Shown here: in pieces, positions 31,797 to 40,827 of the stretch
Layout of the letters: each line of letters opens with the position of its first letter
How positions within the stretch are numbered: position 1 is the first letter of the stretch
From: CAVPJW01 sp963705525
GTDB lineage: Bacteria; Acidobacteriota; Vicinamibacteria; Vicinamibacterales; CAVPJW01
Direction of reading: 5' to 3'
Assembly (NCBI GenBank): GCA_963705525.1
Contig: CAVPJW010000002.1
Location: 558,001-622,000, forward strand
Length of the DNA: 64,000 nt
Program-made: the position numbers and the translations under genes
Notes under the pieces: generated by a model
The model's database searches: none
What the model was told of the DNA's origin: nothing
What the model saw: only the letters and a program-made list of their open reading frames with translations

Positions 31797-32255
31797 ATGA
31801 TTCGACCTCTGATCGTTCTGACATTGGCACTGATGACAGTTCCACACACCGCACTGGCTCAACAGAACGGAGTTGAGCGCGAGATCAAGGTTCTTGAAGA
31901 TCGGGTCAACGCCGCGTATGCGGCAAACAACCTACCGGAGTACTTCTCGTACTACGCTGCGGACTTTACGCAGTGGCTGCCCACCGGTCGAACGGACCTC
32001 GAGGCTTACAAGAAAGAGTGGACCGAGTTCATCGCCAGCGGTGGACGGATCGAAGGGGTGGATATCTCCGATCTTCACATCCAGGTCGGTCCGGCAGGCG
32101 ATACCGCCGTCGCGACTTATCTTCTCAGGGTCAAGACACGCCCGCCGAAGGGCGAAGTATCCGATGAGAGTTTTCAAGAGACAGATGTCTGGTTCAAGCG
32201 CGATGGCGCGTGGAAGATCGTGCACCTGCATTATTCACCGGCGCCCAAGAAGTAG
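31797..32255 (+). CDS. Exported SnoaL/NTF2-like protein
   Basis: The 152-residue protein begins at ATG 31797 after GAGAGGAGCAGGG. The signal peptide is 1-21 (ending ALAQQ). A single NTF2-like cone fold is indicated by helix EIKVLEDRVNAAYAANNLPEYF, WLPTGRTDLEAYKKEW, and the late strands VWFKRDGAWKIVHLHYS. Such domains bind small hydrophobic ligands or act as isomerases or cyclases; function is unknown. It lies 38 bases after the aminotransferase and 21 bases before the second flavoprotein, so all may form one operon. Confidence 0.75.
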   Translation: MIRPLIVLTLALMTVPHTALAQQNGVEREIKVLEDRVNAAYAANNLPEYFSYYAADFTQWLPTGRTDLEAYKKEWTEFIASGGRIEGVDISDLHIQVGPAGDTAVATYLLRVKTRPPKGEVSDESFQETDVWFKRDGAWKIVHLHYSPAPKK

Positions 32256-32276
32256 GAACACAAAGGAACGAGTCAG

Positions 32277-34208
32277 ATGTCGGACTTGACCGATCGTGAT
32301 CTCGGGATGGGGCGTCCCATCACACGCCGCGACTTCCTGAACGGCATGGCGGTCGGCGTGGGCGCTGCGATGATGGGTGGCGGGGGGATCGGCCGGTCGC
32401 CACGGTCGGTCGGATCGCCGGTCGGCGGATCGTACCCGCCCTCGGTTGCCGGTCTCCGCGGCAGTCACGACGGCTCGTTCGAGGTCGCGCATGCGCTGCG
32501 CGACGGGCAGTTCTGGAATCAAGCAGGGCCGCCCACCGAAACAGGTGAGACATACGACCTCGTGGTGGTTGGTGGTGGCATCAGCGGGCTCGCCGCCGCG
32601 CATTTCTTTCGCGCTCGGGCGGGCCGTTCAGTCCGGATCCTCATCCTGGAGAACCACGACGATTTTGGCGGGCATGCGAAGCGAAACGAATTCCATGTCG
32701 GCGATAGATTGCTCCTGCTGAACGGCGGGACGATGCTCATTGACAGCCCGACGCCGTACAGCCGCGAGGCCGACGAACTGCTGAAGGAGCTGGGCATCGA
32801 TCCAACCAGACTCGCCGAGACGGCGGCGAACCGGACGCTGTACTCGTCGCTCGGACTGGGGCCGGGCGTCTTCTTCGACAAGGAGACGTTCGGCGCCGAC
32901 AAGCTGGTCGTCGGACTCGGTCGTCGCCCGTGGAGAGAGTTCCTGGCCGAAGCGCCGCTCACACCTGCCGCATCCCGCGACATTCAGCGCATCGAGGAAG
33001 GGAAGGTTGACTACCTGCCTGGTCTTTCGTCGGCTGACAAGAAAGACAGACTCTCGCGCATCAGCTATCGCGACTTCCTGCTGAACGTTGCGAAGGTCGA
33101 TCCCGGCGTGGTCGCCTTTTATCAGACCAGGACGCATGGCGAATGGGGCGTGGGCATCGATGCGGAGTCGGCCCTGGACTGCTGGGCCGAAGGCCTTCCA
33201 GGATTCGACGGCCTGGCGCTTGAACCAGGGGCCGCTCCCCACATGAGTTACACGGCGGCGGGCTACGCCAACGGTGGCTCGTATCGATTTCATTTTCCCG
33301 ATGGCAATGCGACCATCGCGCGCCTGCTGGTCCGCTCGCTTGTGCCCGAGGCCGTCCCAGGGTCCTCGGTCGAGGACGTGGTCACCACGCACATCAACTA
33401 TGACCGGCTCGACCTCGCGGATGCACCCGTTCGGCTTCGCCTGAACAGCACCGTGGTTCGGGCACGAAACGCCGGCGATCCCGCATCATCGCGTGAAGTG
33501 GAGGTGGCGTACGCGCAGGGCGGCAAGGTGTTCAGCGTACGCGGGCGCGGATGTGTTCTCGCGTGCTGGAACATGATGATTCCGCACCTCTGTCCGGAGC
33601 TTCCCGAGCGACAGAAGGCCGCGCTCCACTACCTGGTGAAAGTGCCACTCGTCTATACCAGTGTCGCTCTTGGCAACTGGACCGCGTTCCAGAAACTCGG
33701 CGTGCAAAGCGTGTCCTCTCCGGGCTGCTACCACTCTTCGTTCGGCCTCAATCAGATCGTCAATATCGGGGACTATCACAGCCCCGTGTCCCCGATCGAG
33801 CCGACGCTCGTCCACATGACACGCACGCCGTGCAGTCCGGGGCTTCCCGCGCGTGAGCAGCACAAGATCGGACGGCTCGATCTCCTTTCCACCACGTTCG
33901 AGACTTTCGAGCGGAAAATTCGGGATCAGCTTGCTCGCACGCTGGCGGGGGGTGGCTTCGATCCGGCGCGCGACATCGAGGCGATCACCGTCAACAGGTG
34001 GCCGCATGGCTACGGCTACGAATACAACCCGCTGTTCGATCCCGAGTGGCCGGAGCAGGAGAGGCCGAACGTAATCGGTCGGCAGCCTTTCGGCCGCATC
34101 ACCATCGCCAACTCAGATGCGGCCGCCACCGCGTACACGGATGCGGCCATCGATCAAGCGTATCGCGCGATAGGCGAGCTGTTGACGCCGGTTTCGTCGA
34201 AGGCGTAG
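32277..34208 (+). CDS. Tat-exported FAD oxidoreductase, spermidine-dehydrogenase-like (copy 2)
   Basis: The 643-residue paralogue of the gene at 28296 aligns along its whole length without large gaps. The Tat motif TRRDFLNG is present, but no Cys follows, so this copy is soluble rather than lipidated. The FAD motif is VVVGGGISGLAAAHFF (about 97-112), with NHDDFGGHAKRNEF conserved. The C-terminus RITIANSDAAATAYTDAAID also matches copy 1. ATG at 32277 has AAGGA upstream. Retention of two copies around an aminotransferase suggests different substrates or locations. Substrate is inferred, not shown. Confidence 0.78.
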   Translation: MSDLTDRDLGMGRPITRRDFLNGMAVGVGAAMMGGGGIGRSPRSVGSPVGGSYPPSVAGLRGSHDGSFEVAHALRDGQFWNQAGPPTETGETYDLVVVGGGISGLAAAHFFRARAGRSVRILILENHDDFGGHAKRNEFHVGDRLLLLNGGTMLIDSPTPYSREADELLKELGIDPTRLAETAANRTLYSSLGLGPGVFFDKETFGADKLVVGLGRRPWREFLAEAPLTPAASRDIQRIEEGKVDYLPGLSSADKKDRLSRISYRDFLLNVAKVDPGVVAFYQTRTHGEWGVGIDAESALDCWAEGLPGFDGLALEPGAAPHMSYTAAGYANGGSYRFHFPDGNATIARLLVRSLVPEAVPGSSVEDVVTTHINYDRLDLADAPVRLRLNSTVVRARNAGDPASSREVEVAYAQGGKVFSVRGRGCVLACWNMMIPHLCPELPERQKAALHYLVKVPLVYTSVALGNWTAFQKLGVQSVSSPGCYHSSFGLNQIVNIGDYHSPVSPIEPTLVHMTRTPCSPGLPAREQHKIGRLDLLSTTFETFERKIRDQLARTLAGGGFDPARDIEAITVNRWPHGYGYEYNPLFDPEWPEQERPNVIGRQPFGRITIANSDAAATAYTDAAIDQAYRAIGELLTPVSSKA

Positions 34209-34251
34209 ATATCCTGAGCCTCGACGCGATCGGCGTCGTTCGATGCTGCCC

Positions 34252-36015
34252 TCAGCGGGCCGGCGACTGACCAGTGCCGCTTTCCCCGCTTCGTCGGTAC
34301 ACGACCTTCCCGTCGAAGATCGTGGTCGTGACCACGATGTCTGCGGCTTTCGCCGGCCTCGTGGTGAAGATGTCGGTGGACAGAACCGCGATGTCGGCGA
34401 GCATGCCTGGGGCGAGCGTACCGCGCCGCGCGTCTTCGAACGAGGCGTAAGCGGCGCCTCGCGTGTAGGCATCGATGACGTCAGTCATCGACAATGCCTG
34501 ACTCGGCAATCCGCCCCTCGACGTCCGGTTGATCGCCACCACGATTCCGGGTGCGGGATTGAGGGTGACGACGGGCCAGTCGCTGCCGAAGGCGAGCCGG
34601 CCGCCGTCGCCGGCAATGCTGTTCCACATCCAGCCGCGCGCCGCTCGCTCGGGCCCGAGGTTTCCGGACCAGACCCCCGACATCCATCCGTCCCCGGGCC
34701 GGTTCATCAGCGACCCGTGCAGAGGCTGCATCGAGGCGATGATGCCGAGCTTGCCGAAGCGCGGGATGTCTTGCGGATCGATAGTCTCAATGTGCTCGAT
34801 GCTGTGACGTCGGCCTCGTGCTGGCGCGGGATTGACTTGAATCGCACGCTCGAAAGCATCGAGCGCCATCCTGATGCCGCGATCGCCGATCGCGTGGATC
34901 ATGATTTGCCAGCCGCGGCGATCCATGGCCGTGACGATGCGCTCGAGTTCTTCTTGGGTGTAGTTCGGCGTGCCGGAAGTGGCCGCGTTCAGGTAAGGCG
35001 ACAGCATCGCGGCGGTATTCGTCTCGATGACGCCATCGACCATAAGCTTGACGAGACCGGTCTTGAAGGTCGGATCCTCCGGATACTTGTTCCACACCGC
35101 ATCAAATCTGTCCGCATCGGCCTCCGTGAAGCCTGGCTTGATTGAGAGAGCAGAGTAGGTCCTCATCTTGAGCTCGCCCACCTGCTTCATGGCGGCATAG
35201 AGCTCGAGATCTTCCGGAGTACCGTCGGCAATCCTGATGGCGGTGACTCCATTGCGATGAGCCTCGGTGACCGCAGCCGCGATGGCTCGCCGATTGTCCT
35301 CGGCCGTCGGCGTCGGCATAACGGTCTCGATCAAGGCCTGGGCCGACTCTTTCAGAAGACCAGTCGGTTCGCCGTTCTGGTCGCGCACGATGACGCCGTT
35401 CTTCGGATCGGGTGTGTCACGGGTGATCGTGGCGAGGGCAAGGGCTTTGGAATTCACCCAGACGCTGTGGCCGTCGCCGCATCTCAAAGAGGCCGGTCGA
35501 TCCGCGACCGCCGCGTCGAGCTGCTGCCGCGTCGGAAGGTTCCCGGGAATGGCGGAATACCACCAGCCCCACCCAAGGACCCATGGACGATCCGGATGGC
35601 TCGCGGCGAATGTCTTCACCGTCTTCTGAATGTCATCGAGGGTCCTGGCCTCGTCGAGGCTCGCCTGGTCCAGCGTCTCGCCGCCCATCAGGAAGTGGAT
35701 ATGCGAGTCGCTGAATCCCGGGACCACGGCGCCACCGGCCGCATCCACGACGGCAGTTTGCGGCCCGCGAAGTGCGTCGATGTCGCGGGCGTTGCCCACC
35801 GCGAGCACGCGGTTGCGTTTGACAGCCATCGCCTCGTGAAATGCGCCGGATCCGTCGGCCGGATACACCCTCCCATGGACAATCACCAGATCGGCCGCTT
35901 CAGTCGCGTTGGAGGTTTGTGCTGTTTTGCTTGTGTGGCCGGACAAGTGGCCGGACACGACGAGCGACGACGAACACACAAGCATGTAGCATGCGGCGAG
36001 AAGTGAGCGGTTCAT
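34252..36015 (-). CDS. Exported amidohydrolase of the YtcJ type (second copy)
   Basis: The protein has 587 residues with a hydrophobic N-terminus (about 5-25) acting as Sec signal. The metal-binding start is DSHIH (H105, H107), then GGETLDQASLDEA, the HxxGD pattern in MIHAIGDRGIRMALD, RHSIEHIETID, and the late Asp in FGSDWPV. The general plan matches the copy at 26404, but motifs around the metal site differ, so different substrates are likely. It converges on the flavoprotein block from the right, 43 bases after its last gene. Confidence 0.83.
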   Translation of the reverse strand: MNRSLLAACYMLVCSSSLVVSGHLSGHTSKTAQTSNATEAADLVIVHGRVYPADGSGAFHEAMAVKRNRVLAVGNARDIDALRGPQTAVVDAAGGAVVPGFSDSHIHFLMGGETLDQASLDEARTLDDIQKTVKTFAASHPDRPWVLGWGWWYSAIPGNLPTRQQLDAAVADRPASLRCGDGHSVWVNSKALALATITRDTPDPKNGVIVRDQNGEPTGLLKESAQALIETVMPTPTAEDNRRAIAAAVTEAHRNGVTAIRIADGTPEDLELYAAMKQVGELKMRTYSALSIKPGFTEADADRFDAVWNKYPEDPTFKTGLVKLMVDGVIETNTAAMLSPYLNAATSGTPNYTQEELERIVTAMDRRGWQIMIHAIGDRGIRMALDAFERAIQVNPAPARGRRHSIEHIETIDPQDIPRFGKLGIIASMQPLHGSLMNRPGDGWMSGVWSGNLGPERAARGWMWNSIAGDGGRLAFGSDWPVVTLNPAPGIVVAINRTSRGGLPSQALSMTDVIDAYTRGAAYASFEDARRGTLAPGMLADIAVLSTDIFTTRPAKAADIVVTTTIFDGKVVYRRSGESGTGQSPAR

Positions 36016-36111
36016 AAGGACTCTTTTCGAGCTGTTCTGTACGGAAAGCCTCGAAGGTTGTCAACTGCTATGTTTGATCGAGTGGCGCGACTACAATCGT
36101 CGTCACTTGGC

Positions 36112-37053
36112 ATGACTGCGAGCGACTGGCCGCGGATCGCGGTCGTAGGGCCCGGCGCCGTCGGCTGCTTTTTCGGAGGCATGCTCGCGCGAGCCGGTGC
36201 TGGTGTGACGTTCATTGGTCGATCCGATCGCGTGCTGGAGCTGGCGCGCGACGGACTCTTCATCGACAGCCTCACGTTCGCCGATCGGGTCAAGGTCCTG
36301 GCGTCAATCGATCCTGCCGCTCTCCGCGATGCCGACGTGATACTACTGGCCGTCAAGACGGTGGATACAGACGAAGCCAGCCGTTCGGCGGCTCGATACG
36401 TCTCAGCCGATGCCGCCGTGCTCAGCCTGCAAAACGGCGTCGACAACGTCGAGCGGATCCGGGACGCCAGTGGCATCGACGCCGCGGCTGCCGCCGTGTA
36501 TGTGGCCGCGTCGATGTCGAGCGCTACGTCAGTCAAGCACGTCGGACGCGGCGAGCTCATCATCGGATGGCCGAAGAACCGGCCTCCGCGAGCCGGCCCG
36601 TGGACACTGGAGCGCATCGCCTCGGCTTTCGAGCATGCCGGCGTCCCGTGCGAGATCTCGAATGACATCGAGCGCGAGCTGTGGACAAAGGTGGCGATGA
36701 ACTGTGCGTGGAACGCGATATCGGCGCTCGGCCGGGCCAGCTACGGCCGTGCGGTGCGCGATCCTGCGACCCGCGACGTGGTTCGCGATCTCGTGGATGA
36801 AGTCGTGGCAGTTGGCCAGGCCGCCGGTGTCAGTCTGTCGTCTCCCGCCTTGCTCGCTGCGGCCATCCAGATCGGAGAATCGGTGCAGCTCGCGACATCG
36901 TCGACGGCCCAGGACATCGCTCGGGGAAGAAAGACCGAAATCGATTCGTTGAATGGGTACGTGGTCAGACGCGGGATGGAGCTTGGCATTCCCACTCCAG
37001 TGAATCGCACACTCCACACCCTGGTGAAGCTGCTCGAAGGGGCAGCCCGTTAG
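36112..37053 (+). CDS. Ketopantoate-reductase-family (ApbA/PanE) oxidoreductase
   Basis: From ATG 36112 the protein has 313 residues and begins close to the Rossmann motif (RIAVVGPGAVGCFFGG). A TACAAT -10 box lies at 36092-36097, which argues against the ATG at 36070. Other family markers are VKTVDTDEAS, SLQNGVDN (the usual LQNG), and the C-terminal helix KVAMNCAWNAISAL with Lys, Asn and Ser in typical places. The family reduces 2-dehydropantoate with NADPH for CoA synthesis, but paralogues act on other keto acids. It lies alone, so panE itself is not certain. Confidence 0.8.
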   Translation: MTASDWPRIAVVGPGAVGCFFGGMLARAGAGVTFIGRSDRVLELARDGLFIDSLTFADRVKVLASIDPAALRDADVILLAVKTVDTDEASRSAARYVSADAAVLSLQNGVDNVERIRDASGIDAAAAAVYVAASMSSATSVKHVGRGELIIGWPKNRPPRAGPWTLERIASAFEHAGVPCEISNDIERELWTKVAMNCAWNAISALGRASYGRAVRDPATRDVVRDLVDEVVAVGQAAGVSLSSPALLAAAIQIGESVQLATSSTAQDIARGRKTEIDSLNGYVVRRGMELGIPTPVNRTLHTLVKLLEGAAR

Positions 37054-37106
37054 CAAGTCGCTGGGCAACACGGTCCGACGAATGTCATGATTGACGAGGG
37101 AGGCGC

Positions 37107-38897
37107 ATGAGCGCGATACGAACCGTTCGACTTGTTCTCGTGGCGGCGATGTTGTCGGTGGTGTCATCGCGCACGGCCCAGACACTCGGGACGGCCTCCG
37201 GGCACGCGGCTCGCCAGGGCGATGCAGAGCGCTGGGCGGCTGAAACGCTGAAGACACTGACGCTGGCGCAGAAGGTCGGACAGCTGATCGTTCCCGACAT
37301 TCGCGGCGAGTACATATCTGATGACGACGATCGATTCCAGAAGTGGGTGCAGCTCGCGAGGGACTATGGCGTCGGCGGATTCTGCGTGTACGGCGGAACG
37401 CCGCACGAGACGGCCAGCCTGCTCAATCGACTTCAGAAGGCAGCCAGGCTGCCGCTTCTGATGTCCACGGATTTCGAGGGGGGCCCAGGCCAGCAGTTCA
37501 TCGGCGCCTCCGAATTCCCCGGAAACATGGCGCTCTCGGCGATCGGGTCAGAGTCGCTGGCGTACGAAGAAGGCAAGGTCGGAGCGCGCGAAGGCCGGGC
37601 GATCGGCATTCATCTGACCTACTCGCCTGTGGTCGACATCCAGACGAATCCCGCGAACCCGGTCCTGAGCGTCCGGTCATTTGGCGCCGATCCCGATCTC
37701 GTGGGGCGCCTGGCAGCGGCATACATCAAGGGTTACCAGGAAAATGGAATGCTGGCGACGGCCAAACATTTTCCGGGCAGGGGAGACGTCGAGCTGATTC
37801 CCGGCACGGAATTCACCATCAACCGAAAGCCGGCGGACCAGGTGGAGCGTGAGGACTTCACACCCTTCAAGAAGGCCATCGACGCCGGCGTCAGGTTCGT
37901 GATGAGCGAGCACATCGTGATTCCGTCATTGACTCCTGGATCCGACCTTCCCGCGAGCGTGGACAAGACCCTTGCGACGACGTGGCTGCGCGAGAAGCTT
38001 GGGTTCACCGGCATCCTGACGAGCGATGACCTCTGGTACAAGAAGATGGTGGACCGGTTTGGCGCCGAACGAACCGGCATCTTGTCGATTCAGGCGGGCC
38101 ACGACGTGCTGCTGAAGCCAGCCGATCCGATCAAGATGATCGAGGCCGTGGCGGCAGCCGTTAGAAGTGGCGAGATTCCGGAGGCACGGGTCGATCAATC
38201 GGTGCTGAGGGTGCTGACCGTGAAAGCCAGCCTGAATCTTCATCGTTCAAGATTCGTCGATCCCAGCCGCATCGACAGCCTTGTCGGCACCCGCGAGCAC
38301 AAAGCGCTGATTCGCCGGATCGCCGAGGAGTCCATTACCGTCCTTGCCAATGACGGATTCCTTCCTTCGTCGGCGTCGCGCGTCGGGAAGATTGTGCACA
38401 TCTCCTACCAGGGCAATGAGAGCGACCTCGCTCCGGTTGCGGTGGCGACCAGACTTCAGGACGCGTTTCAAACAACAGCCACGTTCTTCCTGAGGACGAC
38501 GAGCGATCCCGCGCAGGTTGCAAAAGCCGTGACTGCTGGAGGCCAGGCGGATACGGTGATCGTGTCCCTGTTCAATCAGCGAGTGACATACAAGGACAAT
38601 GGCCCGCTCCCCGATGCCATTCGCGCGATGATTGCCGATCTCGTGCGCGCAAAGCCGCACGCGACTGTGGTGATGTCCTACGGGAACCCCTATCTGATTG
38701 CGGGCCTCGAGGCTCCGGGGACATTCGTGGTCGGGTACGGAGAAGGCGGCTTCTATGGGAACCAGCTCGTGTTCGCCGACGCGTTCATCAAGCTGCTGAG
38801 GGGCGAGATCGCGCCACGGGGCAAGCTGCCCATCAAGGTATCCGATCGATATCCCGTGGGCAGCGGCATCGTCATGGCGCCTCGCAGCGCGCCGTAG
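37107..38897 (+). CDS. Exported glycoside hydrolase family 3 protein (beta-N-acetylglucosaminidase-like)
   Basis: The protein has 596 residues with a signal peptide (about 1-25). The GH3 N-terminal barrel contains STDFEGG (120-126), the KHFPGRGD motif (220-227) and the catalytic Asp in SDDL (306-309). A second alpha/beta sandwich domain follows (about 395-590). The KHFPGxGD motif and its Asp/His pair are typical of NagZ-type N-acetylglucosaminidases, which are usually cytoplasmic or lipid-anchored; this one is exported, so cell-wall fragments or extracellular chitin-type sugars are possible substrates. ATG at 37107 follows GGGAGGCGC. Confidence 0.87.
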   Translation: MSAIRTVRLVLVAAMLSVVSSRTAQTLGTASGHAARQGDAERWAAETLKTLTLAQKVGQLIVPDIRGEYISDDDDRFQKWVQLARDYGVGGFCVYGGTPHETASLLNRLQKAARLPLLMSTDFEGGPGQQFIGASEFPGNMALSAIGSESLAYEEGKVGAREGRAIGIHLTYSPVVDIQTNPANPVLSVRSFGADPDLVGRLAAAYIKGYQENGMLATAKHFPGRGDVELIPGTEFTINRKPADQVEREDFTPFKKAIDAGVRFVMSEHIVIPSLTPGSDLPASVDKTLATTWLREKLGFTGILTSDDLWYKKMVDRFGAERTGILSIQAGHDVLLKPADPIKMIEAVAAAVRSGEIPEARVDQSVLRVLTVKASLNLHRSRFVDPSRIDSLVGTREHKALIRRIAEESITVLANDGFLPSSASRVGKIVHISYQGNESDLAPVAVATRLQDAFQTTATFFLRTTSDPAQVAKAVTAGGQADTVIVSLFNQRVTYKDNGPLPDAIRAMIADLVRAKPHATVVMSYGNPYLIAGLEAPGTFVVGYGEGGFYGNQLVFADAFIKLLRGEIAPRGKLPIKVSDRYPVGSGIVMAPRSAP

Positions 38898-39153
38898 GCT
38901 ATCTTCGGAGATGACTCCGTATCTCAGGCCCGGACGTCGAATCCAACTCGCATGCAGCTGCCGCGCGGACGTGGTGCTGTCGCTCGCGCTGGTCGGCGCC
39001 CATCGTCATTTCACGGTGAGGATCACCGGGAAAGGCGAGAGCTGCCGGCATCAGCACCATCGGGTGGGACAACGGACGGTCGTACGCCAGACAGGACCGG
39101 GCGATCGGCCGTCGTACAAGGACGCGCTTCGATAGGCGACAGCGATCGGACCT
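38898..39153. other. Intergenic stretch between converging genes
   Basis: No gene or clear terminator is seen in these 256 bases. A few in-phase stretches exist on both strands without start signals. It may hold the transcription end of the GH3 gene and of the leftward gene at 39154. Confidence 0.4.
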
Positions 39154-40731
39154 TCAGTGGGATCGATCCGGGCGTGGTGTGAAGCTCCGGGCCACGAGGT
39201 TGAACACGCCTTCGACCAGCGTAAAACTATCGGCCGGCGCGCTCGCCACAAGGCGAAAAATCTCCTGGCCCTCAATGCGGGAATATTGCCTGACCTGTTC
39301 CCAGCCCGAGTCCGTCGGACGCCGATAGTCGAGAACGATTAGAGGCGAGGCGGGACGGGGTACGCGGAGCGTGAGCCGATCGGCCTGCGGCTCGCGCTCG
39401 AACACCAGCCGGGATTCTTCATCGATGAGCGCCGCGCTGGACAAATCAGGCGTCGACGTCAGGTCGTGTTCGATTCTGATTGACGCGCCGTCGGGTTTCT
39501 CGACCACGACGACGGCAGGCTCGGCACCCGGAGAGACGGTCCAATCCCATCCGGGATAGTCGAACTGAAATCGTCCCTCTGCGTCACGGAACGTCCGAGC
39601 CTCCTCGAGCGCCCCGACGAAGTCCAGGGATTGCGACGGCATCTGCCACGCCGCGCCGCTCGCCGGCAACTCTCCCATAAGGGACGTGGACCGCGACTGC
39701 ATCGTGCCTCTCATGCCGAGCGCATCGGAATCGGCAACCCTCCGCGGGTCCGTCGCGGGTTGCGCGGTCTGGGGAGCGGAATTCCGGGAGACGAGCGCAG
39801 GAAGCCAGACTGGCGACGTCAGCAACGCGAGTCCGGTCGCGCCGGCGAAGATGACGGTAATCAGGTTGCGCGATCCACGACCAGCCGGCGATTCGGGCCA
39901 GCGCAGCACCACCCGCGTGCCCGACCGCGGCTGAGCCTGGTCCGCCTCGGCAGCCGGAAGGACCGGGACCGGGTCGAGCGCGGCGGGCATTATGACTGTG
40001 TCGAGTTGAGAGACCGGATCGCCCGCGCTCTCGAACGGCGTATTGCCGACCTCGCGCCTGACGCGGTCGAGCTCGGTCTGGAGGGCCGTCAGATTCGGAA
40101 ACTCGGTCGCAAAATCGCGGAGGCGCCCGATGGCGCGATGGCCCTCGCCCCGCGCGATCAAGGAACGAGCCTGAGCCATGGCGCACGCGAGCGCGCGCAC
40201 GAGGCCGTGGTCGCTGTCCTGGAGCGCCGCCTCCTCGCCATTGATCTCGCGTCGAGCGTCGTTCAGCGCACCCGTGCATCGCGAGACCTCGCTGTCGATT
40301 AGTCGCGATCCGGGCGCGCGACTGGACGCGGCGCTGAGGGCTGCAACGGCCTGGTCGAAGTCCCCAGCGTCGAGCGCAGTCTGTCCGGCTGTGAAGAGGG
40401 CGATCGCTTCGCGGCGATCGGCGATGCGGACACGGGCGACCTCGCACCGCTGATGCAACAGATCCCCGAACGTCACCAGGTGGGCCGGAGAAATGTTGCC
40501 GGTATCCGGCGCTTCCGCGGCCGCAGCCTCCTCGTTGACCGCCATGTCGGGATCTACGTCGGGTGGTCCTGGCATGTCGAGCGAGGTGTCGAGCGCGCGT
40601 TCCGCCGCGATCAACCTCGCAAGTTCGCTGTAGCCTTCGCGGACTTCAACCGCGCTCTGGAGCGTGGCCCAGTCCAATTGATAGTTCTGCCGTGTTGCCA
40701 AGAGGGACGGGATATCGCGTCGATCGCTCAT
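39154..40731 (-). CDS. Membrane protein with helical/TPR-like N-terminal half and C-terminal PsbP/DUF1795-like domain
   Basis: The 525-residue protein starts at ATG 40731. The first 270 residues are helical with TPR-like repeats (ALFTAGQTALDAGDFDQAVAALSAASSRAPG). One membrane helix follows at about 287-313. Then comes a linker and a domain at about 389-520 that starts FQFDYPGWDW and ends VEGVFNLVARSF. The same domain plan (FSLDYPKKNWQVLP to MAFQQIARSFRT) is found in the secreted protein at 63347. This kind of domain resembles PsbP/Mog1-like folds. The role is unknown; it is probably envelope-facing. It is divergent from the HD-GYP gene. Confidence 0.65.
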   Translation of the reverse strand: MSDRRDIPSLLATRQNYQLDWATLQSAVEVREGYSELARLIAAERALDTSLDMPGPPDVDPDMAVNEEAAAAEAPDTGNISPAHLVTFGDLLHQRCEVARVRIADRREAIALFTAGQTALDAGDFDQAVAALSAASSRAPGSRLIDSEVSRCTGALNDARREINGEEAALQDSDHGLVRALACAMAQARSLIARGEGHRAIGRLRDFATEFPNLTALQTELDRVRREVGNTPFESAGDPVSQLDTVIMPAALDPVPVLPAAEADQAQPRSGTRVVLRWPESPAGRGSRNLITVIFAGATGLALLTSPVWLPALVSRNSAPQTAQPATDPRRVADSDALGMRGTMQSRSTSLMGELPASGAAWQMPSQSLDFVGALEEARTFRDAEGRFQFDYPGWDWTVSPGAEPAVVVVEKPDGASIRIEHDLTSTPDLSSAALIDEESRLVFEREPQADRLTLRVPRPASPLIVLDYRRPTDSGWEQVRQYSRIEGQEIFRLVASAPADSFTLVEGVFNLVARSFTPRPDRSH

Positions 40732-40827
40732 CGCCCTCGGCCCGCACGAACCTCTCCGATTACCGTTTCAGCCACTCGCTAATCCTTGACCACCCTTCGT
40801 CCGACATTCTGGGCGACTCGGTCCCCG

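Noticed and set aside
35991..36015. Lipobox LAAC near the start of the amidohydrolase at 34252
   Set aside because: The Cys is at residue 9, which leaves a signal peptide far too short for lipoprotein processing.
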